Source: Leeuwenhoekiella nanhaiensis
Lineage (GTDB): Bacteria > Bacteroidota > Bacteroidia > Flavobacteriales > Flavobacteriaceae
Assembly (NCBI RefSeq): GCF_002744755.1
Contig: NZ_KZ319291.1
Coordinates: 186,001-250,000, forward strand
Length of the DNA stretch: 64,000 bases
Direction of reading: 5' to 3'
The notes under the pieces are model-generated. The model ran no database searches. It worked only from the letters and a program-made list of their open reading frames with translations, and was not told the origin of the DNA. This document shows, in pieces, positions 18,178 through 28,001 of this stretch; position 1 is the first letter of the stretch, and every line of letters begins with the position of its first letter. The translations under genes and the position numbers were made by a program.

Positions 18178-18202
18178 TTAAATTAGCAAAGTTCTAATTT
18201 TG
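18174..18202 (+). promoter_or_regulatory. Promoter of the second xylanase operon
   Basis: TTG (18174-18176), 18 bp, then TAATTTTG (18195-18202), which matches the Bacteroidota consensus TTG-N19-TAnnTTTG closely. The -7 element lies inside a perfect inverted repeat AAGTTCT (18189-18195) / AGAACTT (18203-18209), a possible second regulator site. Leader to the ATG at 18294 is about 85 nt. Confidence 0.7.
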
Positions 18203-18293
18203 AGAACTTCAATAGCTTAATACCATTTAGATCGAATACCCATTTTTAAGAAATAGAATATCCTAAACCACTGTATGTTTAAAATTTAATTTA

Positions 18294-19439
18294 ATGAAAA
18301 ACCTAATCTATCTATTCACAATCTTCACGCTTGTACTAAGCTGTAAACCAAAGGAATCAGAAAAAGACACTGCTATGCTAGAGGTGGAAAAACCTCTTGT
18401 TCTTAAAGATGCCCTTGCCGGTAAATTTTTAATGGGTACTGCACTCAATGCGCGTCAAATAAATGGTTTCAATCCGGAAGAGCTTGAGGTTGTAAAGGCA
18501 AACTTCAATTCTATCGTTGCCGAAAACTGTATGAAAAGTGAACGCCTGGTTCCTGAAAAGGGAAAATACGAGTGGGAAACCGCAGATAAGTTTGTCGATT
18601 TTGGAGAGCAGAATGGTATGGTCGTACACGGGCATACGTTGATTTGGCATTCTCAAACACCTAAATGGTTTTTTAAAGACGACGCGGGTAATGAGATTGA
18701 TAAGGAAGAACTTACTAAGCGGATGAAAGAGCATATAGCAACCGTGGTCACCCGTTATAAGGGGCGTATTAAATCATGGGATGTGGTTAACGAAGCTGTT
18801 TTAGATGACGGAAGTTTACGAGAAAGTAAATTCTACAAATTACTTGGTGAGGATTTTATAAAAATAGCTTTTGAAGCAGCTCACGAGGCCGATCCTGATG
18901 CAGAGCTGTATTACAATGATTATTCAACAGCGGTTCCTGAAAAAAGGGATGGTATCGTGCGTATGATTAAAAACCTACAGGCTCAGGGCGTACCCATTCA
19001 TGGTGTGGGTATGCAAGGACACGTAGGGATGGATTATCCGGAGTTGGAGGAATTTGAAAAAACCATTGAGGCTTTCTCAGATCTTGGACTTAAAGTTGCC
19101 GTTACCGAATTTGATATTACCGTTTTGCCTTCTCCCTGGAAAAATCAGGGGGCTGAGGTTTCGGCAAACTTTGACTATGAAGATCGAATGAATCCATATC
19201 CAGAGAAGCTTCCCGATAGCGTAAACACGGCTTTCAATGCCCGTTGTCTGGAATTTTTCAAGCTCTTTTTAAAGCACGAGGATAAACTTGATAAAGTAAC
19301 CATGTGGGGAGTTAACGACGGCAATTCGTGGAGAAACAACTGGCCGGTTGGCGGGCGTACCGATTACCCCTTGCTTTTTGATCGTCAAAACAAGCCTAAA
19401 GGTGTAGTAGATTCTATTGTACTTCTTGCCAAAAAATAA
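18294..19439 (+). CDS. GH10 endo-xylanase, lipoprotein
   Basis: The 381-residue protein has a lipoprotein signal (IFTLVLSC) and one complete, uninterrupted GH10 barrel. Landmarks: FLMGTALNARQI, VHGHTLIWHSQTPKWFF, acid/base Glu167 in WDVVNEAV, nucleophile Glu272 in VTEFDITV, and MWGVNDGNSWRNNWP near the C-terminus. It cuts beta-1,4-xylan or xylo-oligosaccharides. Being a compact lipoprotein, it may act in the periplasm on imported oligomers or at the surface beside the CBM-containing GH10. It is the first gene of a unit with two GH43 genes and the CE15 gene and is preceded by the LacI-type operator. Confidence 0.92.
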   Translation: MKNLIYLFTIFTLVLSCKPKESEKDTAMLEVEKPLVLKDALAGKFLMGTALNARQINGFNPEELEVVKANFNSIVAENCMKSERLVPEKGKYEWETADKFVDFGEQNGMVVHGHTLIWHSQTPKWFFKDDAGNEIDKEELTKRMKEHIATVVTRYKGRIKSWDVVNEAVLDDGSLRESKFYKLLGEDFIKIAFEAAHEADPDAELYYNDYSTAVPEKRDGIVRMIKNLQAQGVPIHGVGMQGHVGMDYPELEEFEKTIEAFSDLGLKVAVTEFDITVLPSPWKNQGAEVSANFDYEDRMNPYPEKLPDSVNTAFNARCLEFFKLFLKHEDKLDKVTMWGVNDGNSWRNNWPVGGRTDYPLLFDRQNKPKGVVDSIVLLAKK

Positions 19440-19445
19440 AAACCT

Positions 19446-21023
19446 ATGCGTTTACAAGGCCTGCTCAAGTCCCTTTTTATTTATTCAGTTTTTACGTGTG
19501 CATTGATTGGTGAATTCCAGGCTCAGGAAAAAGCTCAAAATCCACTGATTTACGCTGACGTACCCGATATGTCCATAATCAGGGTAGGAGATACCTACTA
19601 TATGAGTAGCACGACGATGCATATGAATCCCGGTGTGCCCATTATGAAATCTCAGGATTTAACCAATTGGAAACTGGTGAATTATGCATACGATACCTTA
19701 GTAGCTAATGATGCGATGAATCTGGATAACGGTCAGCAAACCTACGGACGGGGTTCCTGGGCAAGTTCGTTACGCTATCACGAGGGTGTCTATTACCTGT
19801 CAACTTTTTCAGCTACGTCAGGGATGACTCATATTTATACCACAAAAGACATCGAAAACGGTCCCTGGGAACTGCACGAATTTAAACCGGCTTACCACGA
19901 TCACACGCTGTTTTTTGAAGATGGAAAGATTTATATGATCTGGGGTGCCGGTGAGTTAAGTATTGTGGAATTAAATGCTGATTTATCCGGGGTAAAAGAA
20001 GAGACTAAAAAGATCTTAATTGAAAATGCTACCGCACCTATTGGGTCAAATATTATCTTACCTGCGGAAGGTTCACAGCTTTTTAAGCACGACGGTAAAT
20101 TTTATCTATTCAACATCGCATGGCCTCGTGGGGGGATGCGTACGGTGATCATTCACCGTGCAGATGATATCATGGGGCCCTATGAAGGTCGCCTGGCCCT
20201 GCAAGATCAGGGTGTCGCTCAGGGCGGACTCATCGATACCCCAGAGGGCGACTGGTATGCTTATTTATTTCAGGACAGCGGGGCTGTGGGTAGAATTCCC
20301 TATCTGGTTCCGGTAGAATGGAAAGACGGCTGGCCCGTTTTGGGTGTAGAGGGTAAAGTGCCCGAAACACTTGATTTACCCGAAAACAAAAGTCTGATTC
20401 CGGGAATAGCCCATTCAGATGATTTCAGTCGCGAGAAGGGTGACGGGTCTTTACCATTAGTTTGGCAATGGAATCACAACCCGAATAACGACCTGTGGTC
20501 TGTTGAAGAGCGCCCCGGTTTTTTAAGACTTAAAACCGGAAGAATTGATACCGCTTTTGTTCAGGCTAAAAATACATTGACACAACGAACGCTGGGACCG
20601 GTTTCTAGCGGAACTGTAAAACTTGATGTGTCTCAAATGAAAGCCGGTGACCGCGCCGGTCTCACGGTTCTTCAAAAAAAATATGGGATTATCGGAGTAC
20701 GTTGTGACGCAGATACTAAGCAGATTTACATGAGTAAAAATGCGGAAGACGGGGGTGTTATCGCAACCGTGCCCTTAAATCAGAATGAGGTATTTTTTAA
20801 GATTGAATGCGATTTTAGAAACCGCACAGACAAAGCCTATTTTTATTACAGTCTTGACGGAAAAACCTGGAATGAGTTGGGCAGCGTTTTGCAAATGCAG
20901 TACACCTTGCCTCATTTTATGGGTTACCGCTTCGGCCTGTTTAACTATGCTACAGAAACTCCCGGAGGCTGGGTAGACTTTGATTATTTCGAGATCGAAG
21001 ATGCCATCAGGCATTCGAAATAA
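19446..21023 (+). CDS. GH43 glycosidase with C-terminal beta-sandwich (xylosidase/arabinofuranosidase)
   Basis: The 525-residue protein has a signal peptide ending FQAQ. A five-bladed GH43 domain fills about residues 30-320: YADVPDMSIIRVGDTYYM carries the catalytic base region, and ILPAEGSQLFKHDGKFYLF contains the likely acid Glu. The C-terminal 190 residues form a beta-sandwich of the GH43_C2 type (VWQWNHNPNNDLWSVEERPGFLRLKTGR). This architecture resembles subfamily 12, which contains arabinofuranosidases and xylosidases. It starts 6 nt after the GH10 gene. The periplasmic role is trimming of imported xylo-oligosaccharides; which linkage is cut is open. Confidence 0.88.
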   Translation: MRLQGLLKSLFIYSVFTCALIGEFQAQEKAQNPLIYADVPDMSIIRVGDTYYMSSTTMHMNPGVPIMKSQDLTNWKLVNYAYDTLVANDAMNLDNGQQTYGRGSWASSLRYHEGVYYLSTFSATSGMTHIYTTKDIENGPWELHEFKPAYHDHTLFFEDGKIYMIWGAGELSIVELNADLSGVKEETKKILIENATAPIGSNIILPAEGSQLFKHDGKFYLFNIAWPRGGMRTVIIHRADDIMGPYEGRLALQDQGVAQGGLIDTPEGDWYAYLFQDSGAVGRIPYLVPVEWKDGWPVLGVEGKVPETLDLPENKSLIPGIAHSDDFSREKGDGSLPLVWQWNHNPNNDLWSVEERPGFLRLKTGRIDTAFVQAKNTLTQRTLGPVSSGTVKLDVSQMKAGDRAGLTVLQKKYGIIGVRCDADTKQIYMSKNAEDGGVIATVPLNQNEVFFKIECDFRNRTDKAYFYYSLDGKTWNELGSVLQMQYTLPHFMGYRFGLFNYATETPGGWVDFDYFEIEDAIRHSK

Positions 21024-21037
21024 AAGCAAGATCACTT

Positions 21038-22363
21038 ATGCGTATGCGTTCAAAAATCATCTTTTTTACACTTTGTGCAGTTTGGCTGTATTCTTTTGCC
21101 CTTCAGGCTCAGAACCCGTTGATTTTAGACCAGTATACCGCAGATCCTACAGCTCGGGTTTTTAATGACAAGTTGTATGTTTATCCCTCGCACGATATTT
21201 TATGTACCGAAGATAAAGGCCGTGTTGGCTGGTTTTGTATGGAAGATTATCATGTGTTTTCGTCACATAATCTCACAGCGTGGAAAGATCACGGTGAGAT
21301 TTTAAATCAGACCGAAGTTGCCTGGGCAGATCCTTCGGGCTACAGTATGTGGGCGCCTGATTGCGTGGAGCGCGACGGCAAATATTATTTTTACTTTCCA
21401 ACAAAGCCAAAGGACGAGAAAGGTTTCAAAATAGGCGTGGCAATCAGTGATTCGCCTGAAGGACCCTTTGTTCCACTTGAAGAGCCGATTGCCGGTGTAA
21501 ACGGAATCGATCCTAATGTTTTCATCGATGCCGATGGGCAGGCCTACTTATACTGGTCTGGCGGAAATATTTTTGTTGCCAAACTGAAGCCTAATATGAC
21601 TGAACTGGCTTCAGAACCTCAAATAATTGCAAACCTCCCACAGGAAGGTCTTAAGGAAGGGCCTTTTGTTTTTGAGCGAAATGGGAGCTACTATCTTACC
21701 TATCCGCACGTTGAAAATAAAACCGAACGTTTAGAGTATGCTATGGGCCCCACGCCTGAAGGTCCTTTTACGGTAACCGGAGTCATTATGGATGAAAGCC
21801 CTACGGGATGCTGGACAAACCATCAATCTATAGTAAATTTTAAAGACCAGTGGTATCTGTTCTACCATCATAATGACCTGTCTCCTGATTTTGATAAAAA
21901 TCGCTCTATACGGGCAGATAGCCTTTCATTTAATGCGGATGGTACTATTGTAAAAGTGCAGCCTACTTTGCGTGGTATTGGAATAAATAAAGCTACCGAA
22001 ACGATTCAAATAGACCGTTACAGCAGTAAAAGTAACTCGGCAAGGGTTCAATTTAACGATCCCGAAGCGCCGTTTAAAGGTTGGAACGCGGTTTTAAATA
22101 CAGGCGACTTTATCCGCTACAATCGGGTTGATTTTGAGACTAAGCTTTCTAAATTGAAGATTCACGTGAAATCGGAAGCAGGAGCAGTGCTCGAACTTAC
22201 ATTTGCAGATTCGGATGAACCCATCGTAGAATTAAAAGTTGCCAACACTGCAGACTGGAGTATTCTTGATTTTGATCTTGACCCCGTGACTGAAGGTGTT
22301 CACGATGTTGGAATCAAAGTAATTTCCGGCGCAGCAGCAATAGACTGGATTCAGTTCAGGTAA
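21038..22363 (+). CDS. GH43 glycosidase with C-terminal CBM6
   Basis: The 441-residue protein has a signal peptide (FALQAQ) and a GH43 propeller at about 25-310: LILDQYTADPTARVF with the base Asp, SGYSMWAPDCVERDGKYYFYFP, and LKEGPFVFERNGSYYLTY with the likely acid Glu. From about 320 to the end the sequence is CBM6-like, with alternating strands ending AAIDWIQFR, the usual C-terminal signature of that module. Such enzymes are mostly beta-xylosidases or arabinofuranosidases. It lies 14 nt after the first GH43 gene. Confidence 0.87.
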   Translation: MRMRSKIIFFTLCAVWLYSFALQAQNPLILDQYTADPTARVFNDKLYVYPSHDILCTEDKGRVGWFCMEDYHVFSSHNLTAWKDHGEILNQTEVAWADPSGYSMWAPDCVERDGKYYFYFPTKPKDEKGFKIGVAISDSPEGPFVPLEEPIAGVNGIDPNVFIDADGQAYLYWSGGNIFVAKLKPNMTELASEPQIIANLPQEGLKEGPFVFERNGSYYLTYPHVENKTERLEYAMGPTPEGPFTVTGVIMDESPTGCWTNHQSIVNFKDQWYLFYHHNDLSPDFDKNRSIRADSLSFNADGTIVKVQPTLRGIGINKATETIQIDRYSSKSNSARVQFNDPEAPFKGWNAVLNTGDFIRYNRVDFETKLSKLKIHVKSEAGAVLELTFADSDEPIVELKVANTADWSILDFDLDPVTEGVHDVGIKVISGAAAIDWIQFR

Positions 22364-22425
22364 GCGTAGTTTTAGAATCTAAGAGTGTTTGCGCTGGTTT
22401 TTTAGATATAATTTAAACTAAACCT

Positions 22426-23787
22426 ATGTGCAGACGTATTCAGTGTCGTTTTCTTATCGTGGTACTCATCCCTTTTTCGTTTTATGCTCAAAATACTTCG
22501 GCATTACGAGACAGTATCAATCGGTATAGTTATGCCGATTTTCTACAGATGAAAAAAACGCTTGGGATTGAGCAGGAAAACAGGCCCGGTCCTTCCGGAA
22601 ATCCCAATGATCCCAATTCCGCTAATTTTGATGAGAGTCAGGTACACGAATACTCTTTACCCTCACTATTGACCACCCAATCGGGTATGGAAGTCAATTC
22701 GGTAGCAGATTGGGAAAATCACAGACGACCGGAGCTAATTGCAGCATTTGAAAGCGAGATGTACGGTGCTGTGCCTGATGACATACCCTCAATTTCCTGG
22801 ACTATTAAATCGGAAAAAGATACCGTGATTGGCGGTATTCCTATACGCGAACAGCATCTTATAGGTACCGTAGATAACAGCAGGTACCCCAAACTCCGTG
22901 TAGCCATCGAAGCGCTTTTGGGGATTCCAAAAAAGAGTAATGATAAAGCGGTCCCTGTGGTAATTCAGTTTGGGTTTTTAAATTCTCCATTTGGAAAAGT
23001 AGAAGAACCCCGCAGTTTTTTTATTTCTCCATTTGAGCCCGGCTTTAAACAGCAACTGGCGCATCAGGGCTGGGCTTATGCCGTTTTAGACGTTTCTTCC
23101 ATTCAGGCAGATTACGGTGCCGGCCTCGATGCTGGCATCATAGGTTTGGTCAATCAGGGTCAATCCAGAACTCCAAAACAATGGGGTGCTTTGCGTGCGT
23201 GGGGTTGGGGTGCGAGCAAACTAGTTGATTATTTCGACACACGAACAGATCTGGATTCCAAACGGGTTGCAGTTGAAGGAACCTCGAGATACGGGAAAGC
23301 GGCCTTGGTGGCTATGGCTTTTGACAAGCGGATCTCACTCGGTTTTATTGGATCATCAGGAGCCGGCGGAGCTTCGTTATTACGCCGCAATTTTGGCGAA
23401 ATGCTTGAAAACCTCGCATCCCCGGCAGAATACCATTGGTTTGCCGGGAATTTTCTCAAATATGCCGGTATCAAAACCGTTAATGACCTTCCTGTAGATG
23501 CACACCAGCTCATTGCGCTCTGTGCACCCAGACCTGTATTTATAAGCGCGGGTTCTGCTAAAATTGAAGGACAGTGGGTAGATGCTAAAGGAATGTTTGA
23601 CGCAGCTGTTGAAGCTGCGCCGGTGTATGAATTGTACGGTCTCCGTGGGCCTGGCACCACTGATTTTCCGTTTATGGGAACTGCGCTGACCTCTGGCGAA
23701 CTCGCTTTTAGACAGCACGGTGGTGGGCATTCTACCGGCCCCAACTGGAGTACCTGGATTGCCTGGGCACGGCGCTACTGGGATTAA
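22426..23787 (+). CDS. CE15 glucuronoyl esterase
   Basis: The 453-residue alpha/beta hydrolase has a signal peptide (LIPFSFYAQ) and the bacterial CE15 pattern: RAWGWGASKLVDYFDT, the nucleophile elbow EGTSRYGKAAL with Ser287, YHWFAGNFLKYAG, LPVDAHQLIALCAPRPVFIS, and the late QHGGGHSTGP with His. CE15 enzymes cleave the ester between 4-O-methyl-glucuronate of xylan and lignin alcohols. The enzyme fits the two alpha-glucuronidases encoded on the other strand and shows that the locus is aimed at glucuronoxylan, perhaps in lignified cell walls. It is last in the operon, and its stop is 12 nt from the convergent sensor gene end. Confidence 0.9.
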   Translation: MCRRIQCRFLIVVLIPFSFYAQNTSALRDSINRYSYADFLQMKKTLGIEQENRPGPSGNPNDPNSANFDESQVHEYSLPSLLTTQSGMEVNSVADWENHRRPELIAAFESEMYGAVPDDIPSISWTIKSEKDTVIGGIPIREQHLIGTVDNSRYPKLRVAIEALLGIPKKSNDKAVPVVIQFGFLNSPFGKVEEPRSFFISPFEPGFKQQLAHQGWAYAVLDVSSIQADYGAGLDAGIIGLVNQGQSRTPKQWGALRAWGWGASKLVDYFDTRTDLDSKRVAVEGTSRYGKAALVAMAFDKRISLGFIGSSGAGGASLLRRNFGEMLENLASPAEYHWFAGNFLKYAGIKTVNDLPVDAHQLIALCAPRPVFISAGSAKIEGQWVDAKGMFDAAVEAAPVYELYGLRGPGTTDFPFMGTALTSGELAFRQHGGGHSTGPNWSTWIAWARRYWD

Positions 23788-23799
23788 CAGTATTTAAAT

Positions 23800-26700
23800 T
23801 TATTCCTTAAGATGGGTCTCCTGATACTTTTTAGGTGGAATCCCATAGAGGTTTTTAAAGCTGGTTGAGAAGGTAGATAAATTAGAGAAGCCTACCGCAT
23901 ACGCTACTTCAGCCACACTTATAGATTTTGAAGCCAAAAGATCTGCTGCTTGTTTCAGACGCACGTTTTTCATGAGATCACTAGCCGATTGGTTGGTCAG
24001 TTCTTTTAGTTTTCGATACAAATGCACGCGGCTAATACCTACAGCATTAGCGATCATTTCGACATTGAGGTTAGGGTTGTCCATATTCTCATTGATATAG
24101 CCCATTACCTTTTTCAACAGAATTTCGTCAGAACTTTCCAGCTCTATCTGTTTAACCTTGTCTTCCTGCAATTGACTGCCATCGTAGTTATTTTTAAGAA
24201 GCTTGCGGTTTTGAATGAGATTCAGTGCTGTTTTCTGTAGAATAGCCACGTCAAAAGGCTTGGGAATATAAGCATCAGCACCCAGATTCAAACTTTCCAG
24301 ATTACGCTCTTGGGTTGATTTCGCTGTAAGCAAAATCACCGGAATATGGTTGATGTTGATGTTTTTCTTGATGCGTTTGCAAAGTTCGAGACCATCCATT
24401 TCGGGCATCATAATATCGCTGATTACCAGGTCTGGATTTTCTTTCAGAATATAGCTTAAAGCTTCCTTCCCATTAGTGGCGAGATCAATACTAAAGCTTT
24501 GCGCCAACTCCCGTTTGATGTATTTACGAATTTCCAGATCGTCGTCAACAACCAGAATTTTGTGACCCGTAGAGCTTATCTCTTTTCCATTATGGGCTGC
24601 TAAGGGTTCTACAATATCTTCGGAAGCCGTCATTTTTAACTCACCCTGATACAACTGATGGGGTTTTAAATGCGCATCGCCCAGAGGAATTCGTGTTACA
24701 AACTTACAGCCTTTACCGCTTTCATTATTTTCGGCATAGATGGTACCATGGTGCAATTCTGCAATTGAACGGGTGAGGTTGAGCCCGATGCCGGTTCCTT
24801 CCAGATTGTGGGGTGTTGCTTTAATCTGATAGAAGCGGTCAAAGACAAATTTTTCCATCCCTTTCTTGATTCCTATTCCGTCATCAATAACACTTACTTC
24901 AAAGAATCCCGGGTGGTTTGCCTGCTCTTGATGAGGTTTGGTTTCAAGCAACACTTCAATGCTTCCGCCTTTGCTCACAAACTTCAGCGAGTTTGCCACC
25001 AGATTTTGAATGATTTTGTCGAAGTAATTTGGGTCTACCCACGCAAAGAGCTCATCCATCTGATGTTTAAATTCAAACTGAATTTGTTTTGCTTCAATCT
25101 GATCTTCAAAAATGGCACAGATATCAGCGATGTATTTGACTAATTCCACACGTTCAAAATGAAGTTCCAGTTGCCCACTATCAATTTTTCGAACGTCCAG
25201 AAGCTGATTAGCCAGATGGTAAATACGGTCTGTGTTGCGCATCATCGTCTCGTACGATTTACGTCTTACAGGATCCTCATCATTTCGCAGCAATTTTTTT
25301 AATGGATTGATAACCATTGTAAGCGGGGTGCGTATATCGTGCGAGATGTTTGTTAAAAATTGAAGCTTCGCCTCATTGATTTGTTTCGATTTTTGATATT
25401 CACGAAGGCGGTTTTTACTTTCCTGGCGCTGCTTTAACTCATAGATTACAATCGCTGTTACAATAACAAACAGGAGAAAATAAATGAGTTTTGCAGTGGT
25501 TGATAGGTACCAGAGCGGGTGTATGATTGCTGTGAAGTTTCTAATTTCTGAAAACTGATCATAGTCTTTAGCGCGCAATTTGAAATTGTAGGTTCCGGCT
25601 TCCAGATTGTCAAAAGCTACCGTATTTACTCCCGGAGTAAGATTGATCCAGGGCCCATCATTAACCGAATAGGCATAGGAGATCCGGTTTGGGTTTCGGT
25701 ACTCCATCGAAGAGAATTCAATGCTGAATGAATTATCCCGGTAGGCCAGATTTATGGTGTCTGCTTCAATGATGGCTTTATCAAGAATCTCGTAGGAGCC
25801 TGATTTCATTCCTTTACGCACGGGTGTGTTTTGCAGGTAGATGTCTATGATATAGATTTCAGGTCGCTTTTCAGTATCTACAATGGTTTGTGGGTTGAAA
25901 TAGGTAATCCCGTTCATTCCACCAAAAATCAACTGATTTTCCTGATACAGATAGGACGCATTTTTACTGAACTCGTTGCCCTGTAAACCATCGTTGAAAT
26001 AGTAATTGAGAAAGGTCTTCTTAGTCGGATTAAATTCAGAGATACCATGATTAGTACTCACCCAAAGCATCCCATTGCTGTCCTGCTCTATAGCACAAAT
26101 GGTATTGTTGGGCAGACCGTCTTCAATAGTATAATGGGCAAGCAGCTGAAAGTCCCGGTCTGTTTTCTTGAGTCCGTTTGCGGTTCCTAGCCACAAATTG
26201 TCATCGGCATCAGTATGGATGGTGTAAATGATTTCTCCATCAAATTTCCGGATGCCGTTTTTGTAAGTAATAAATTTTTGATCAGTCAGGTCAAACTGAC
26301 TGATACCGTCGTAAGAGGCCACATACAGGATTCCCCTTGAGCGATCGAGCAAGAGGTTGTTAATCCACTTATTGTTGAAAAATTTTGGACCTTCAGGACC
26401 GTCTGCAATTTCTACATTGCACGAAGTGATCGCATTGGTTTTTAGGTTTAGTTTAAAAAGACCCGATCCCATTGAGCCCAGCCATAAGTTATCACCGTCG
26501 TCTTCAACAATGGTATAAATACTTTTAACCGGATTCCCCAGCTCGTCAACCAGATTATTGACAAATTGTATTTGATCCGTGTTTTCTTCAATTTTTGCCA
26601 GTCCGTTAAGATAGGTTCCTATCCAAATGGTATTACGGCTGTCTTCAAAAATGGAGACCACGGTGTTTAGTTTACTGCCCAGATAATTCTGGTCTTTGTA

Positions 26701-27897
26701 ATGCCGAATCACTTCGTTTTCTGGCGAAATGGCATACAAACCATCCCCATCTGTACCAACCCATAAAACACCTTCAGAGTCTTTAAAGACGGCCATTACA
26801 CAGTTAGAGCCAATGATGTCGAGTTCACTCGATTCATAGCCTATGTAGTTGAAATTATTGATCTTTTTAGGAAGCAGCACTACGCCTTTTTGATACAGTC
26901 CCAGCCAGGTATTGCCCGAGTCATCTTCAATTATATCGTGTACCTTTGATTTTGAAGAATCAAAGCTTGAAACCATAATGGGATAGGGGGAAAGTGTTTG
27001 CGTATCAGGGTCAAATCGAAACAATCCATCCCCGTCTGTACCCACGAGCATCTCGTTTTCTGAATTGAGGTACAGGCTGTGAATGACCAGATGTTTAGTG
27101 TTTGGGATCGCTTCAAAAGCTGAACGATTCGGATTTAATTTAAACAAGCCCTGAGTGTAGCTGGCAGCGTAAATGTTTCCTTCCTGATCTTCCCCAATAG
27201 CAGAAAGTGACGCCCGAACACTATCTCTCTGAAAGTACGGCGTAACCGTATTATTTGGATTTACAACATACAAGCCACTTTCGGGAGTTATGAACCAGAG
27301 TTTATGCTTGCTATCCTGAAAAATATGATCTACAAAAGCAGTGGGCAAGAAGTTTGGAAGGTTTTCGGCCAGAAAATCATCTCCATTTTTTTGAAGTCTA
27401 AAAACCCCACGCCCGGATGTCCCTATAAGAATTTCGCCGGTTTTGCGCTGGGTAATATTGGTCACATGCGCGTCATAAGTGTATTCTTCGTTAATCGAGA
27501 GGGGAATCTGTTTAAAAGAATCTGTGGCGTGATCGTAAATTTGAAGCCCGTTGAAAAACCCAAAATAGAGGTTGTTTTTGTCGTCTTCAAAAATGCTTTT
27601 TACGTAATTGTTTAAAAGAGAAGTAGAGTCCTGAGCATTCTTCTTATAGGTGACAAATTTAGCTCCGTCGTATTTGTTGAGTCCATCTTCAGTGGCAATC
27701 CAGACATAGCCTTTATGATCCTGATAAATAGCATTGATTAAGCTACTTGATAACTCTGAATCTGAAGAAAAAATCCTTCCATTTTGAGCCGAAAGACTTA
27801 AAACGAAAAGAACATGCAGCAGTATGAAAAATTTTACTCTTAGATTCAAGATAAACAGTTTATGATGTTTTAACGCGCTTTGCAAGCCGATGTTCAT
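23800..27897 (-). CDS. Hybrid two-component system sensor/regulator (HTCS) of the xylan locus
   Basis: One 1365-residue protein joins a whole signalling pathway. After a signal or TM segment (about 24-37) come periplasmic propeller repeats (GYVWIATEDGLNKYDG and many similar) to about 690, a Y_Y_Y domain, a TM segment near 800, a histidine kinase (FLTNISHDIRTPLT, then HATPase with NLVANSLKF and GTGIGLNLT), a receiver domain (ILVVDDDLEIRK, SDIMMPEMDGLELC) near 1115-1225 and a C-terminal AraC-type HTH (VAEVAYAVGFSNLSTFSTSFK). HTCS proteins sense an oligosaccharide in the periplasm and activate the linked polysaccharide locus. It is likely equivalent to XynR of Prevotella, acting at the xusA promoter. 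The gene is convergent with CE15 and lies downstream of GH115. Confidence 0.93.
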   Translation of the reverse strand: MNIGLQSALKHHKLFILNLRVKFFILLHVLFVLSLSAQNGRIFSSDSELSSSLINAIYQDHKGYVWIATEDGLNKYDGAKFVTYKKNAQDSTSLLNNYVKSIFEDDKNNLYFGFFNGLQIYDHATDSFKQIPLSINEEYTYDAHVTNITQRKTGEILIGTSGRGVFRLQKNGDDFLAENLPNFLPTAFVDHIFQDSKHKLWFITPESGLYVVNPNNTVTPYFQRDSVRASLSAIGEDQEGNIYAASYTQGLFKLNPNRSAFEAIPNTKHLVIHSLYLNSENEMLVGTDGDGLFRFDPDTQTLSPYPIMVSSFDSSKSKVHDIIEDDSGNTWLGLYQKGVVLLPKKINNFNYIGYESSELDIIGSNCVMAVFKDSEGVLWVGTDGDGLYAISPENEVIRHYKDQNYLGSKLNTVVSIFEDSRNTIWIGTYLNGLAKIEENTDQIQFVNNLVDELGNPVKSIYTIVEDDGDNLWLGSMGSGLFKLNLKTNAITSCNVEIADGPEGPKFFNNKWINNLLLDRSRGILYVASYDGISQFDLTDQKFITYKNGIRKFDGEIIYTIHTDADDNLWLGTANGLKKTDRDFQLLAHYTIEDGLPNNTICAIEQDSNGMLWVSTNHGISEFNPTKKTFLNYYFNDGLQGNEFSKNASYLYQENQLIFGGMNGITYFNPQTIVDTEKRPEIYIIDIYLQNTPVRKGMKSGSYEILDKAIIEADTINLAYRDNSFSIEFSSMEYRNPNRISYAYSVNDGPWINLTPGVNTVAFDNLEAGTYNFKLRAKDYDQFSEIRNFTAIIHPLWYLSTTAKLIYFLLFVIVTAIVIYELKQRQESKNRLREYQKSKQINEAKLQFLTNISHDIRTPLTMVINPLKKLLRNDEDPVRRKSYETMMRNTDRIYHLANQLLDVRKIDSGQLELHFERVELVKYIADICAIFEDQIEAKQIQFEFKHQMDELFAWVDPNYFDKIIQNLVANSLKFVSKGGSIEVLLETKPHQEQANHPGFFEVSVIDDGIGIKKGMEKFVFDRFYQIKATPHNLEGTGIGLNLTRSIAELHHGTIYAENNESGKGCKFVTRIPLGDAHLKPHQLYQGELKMTASEDIVEPLAAHNGKEISSTGHKILVVDDDLEIRKYIKRELAQSFSIDLATNGKEALSYILKENPDLVISDIMMPEMDGLELCKRIKKNININHIPVILLTAKSTQERNLESLNLGADAYIPKPFDVAILQKTALNLIQNRKLLKNNYDGSQLQEDKVKQIELESSDEILLKKVMGYINENMDNPNLNVEMIANAVGISRVHLYRKLKELTNQSASDLMKNVRLKQAADLLASKSISVAEVAYAVGFSNLSTFSTSFKNLYGIPPKKYQETHLKE

Positions 27898-27939
27898 TTT
27901 GGCTGTCAGTACTTGATTAATATACAGATTTTCAGGTTA

Positions 27940-27958
27940 CAAGCTATCGACTAGCTTG
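27940..27958. repeat. Inverted repeat upstream of the HTCS gene
   Basis: CAAGCTA (27940-27946) and TAGCTTG (27952-27958) with a 5-nt spacer lie 43 nt upstream of the HTCS start. GTTAC boxes at 27936-27940 and 27965-27969 flank it and resemble those at the xusA promoter. A regulatory role, such as autoregulation, is only a guess. Confidence 0.3.
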
Positions 27959-28001
27959 CAAGATGTTACTTTTTTCAGGAACTGAAAACAGTTTCCACAA
28001 G

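Noticed and set aside
23229-23744. 171-codon - strand frame inside the CE15 gene
   Set aside because: It lies wholly opposite a well-conserved CE15 region with catalytic motifs; it has no recognisable domain.
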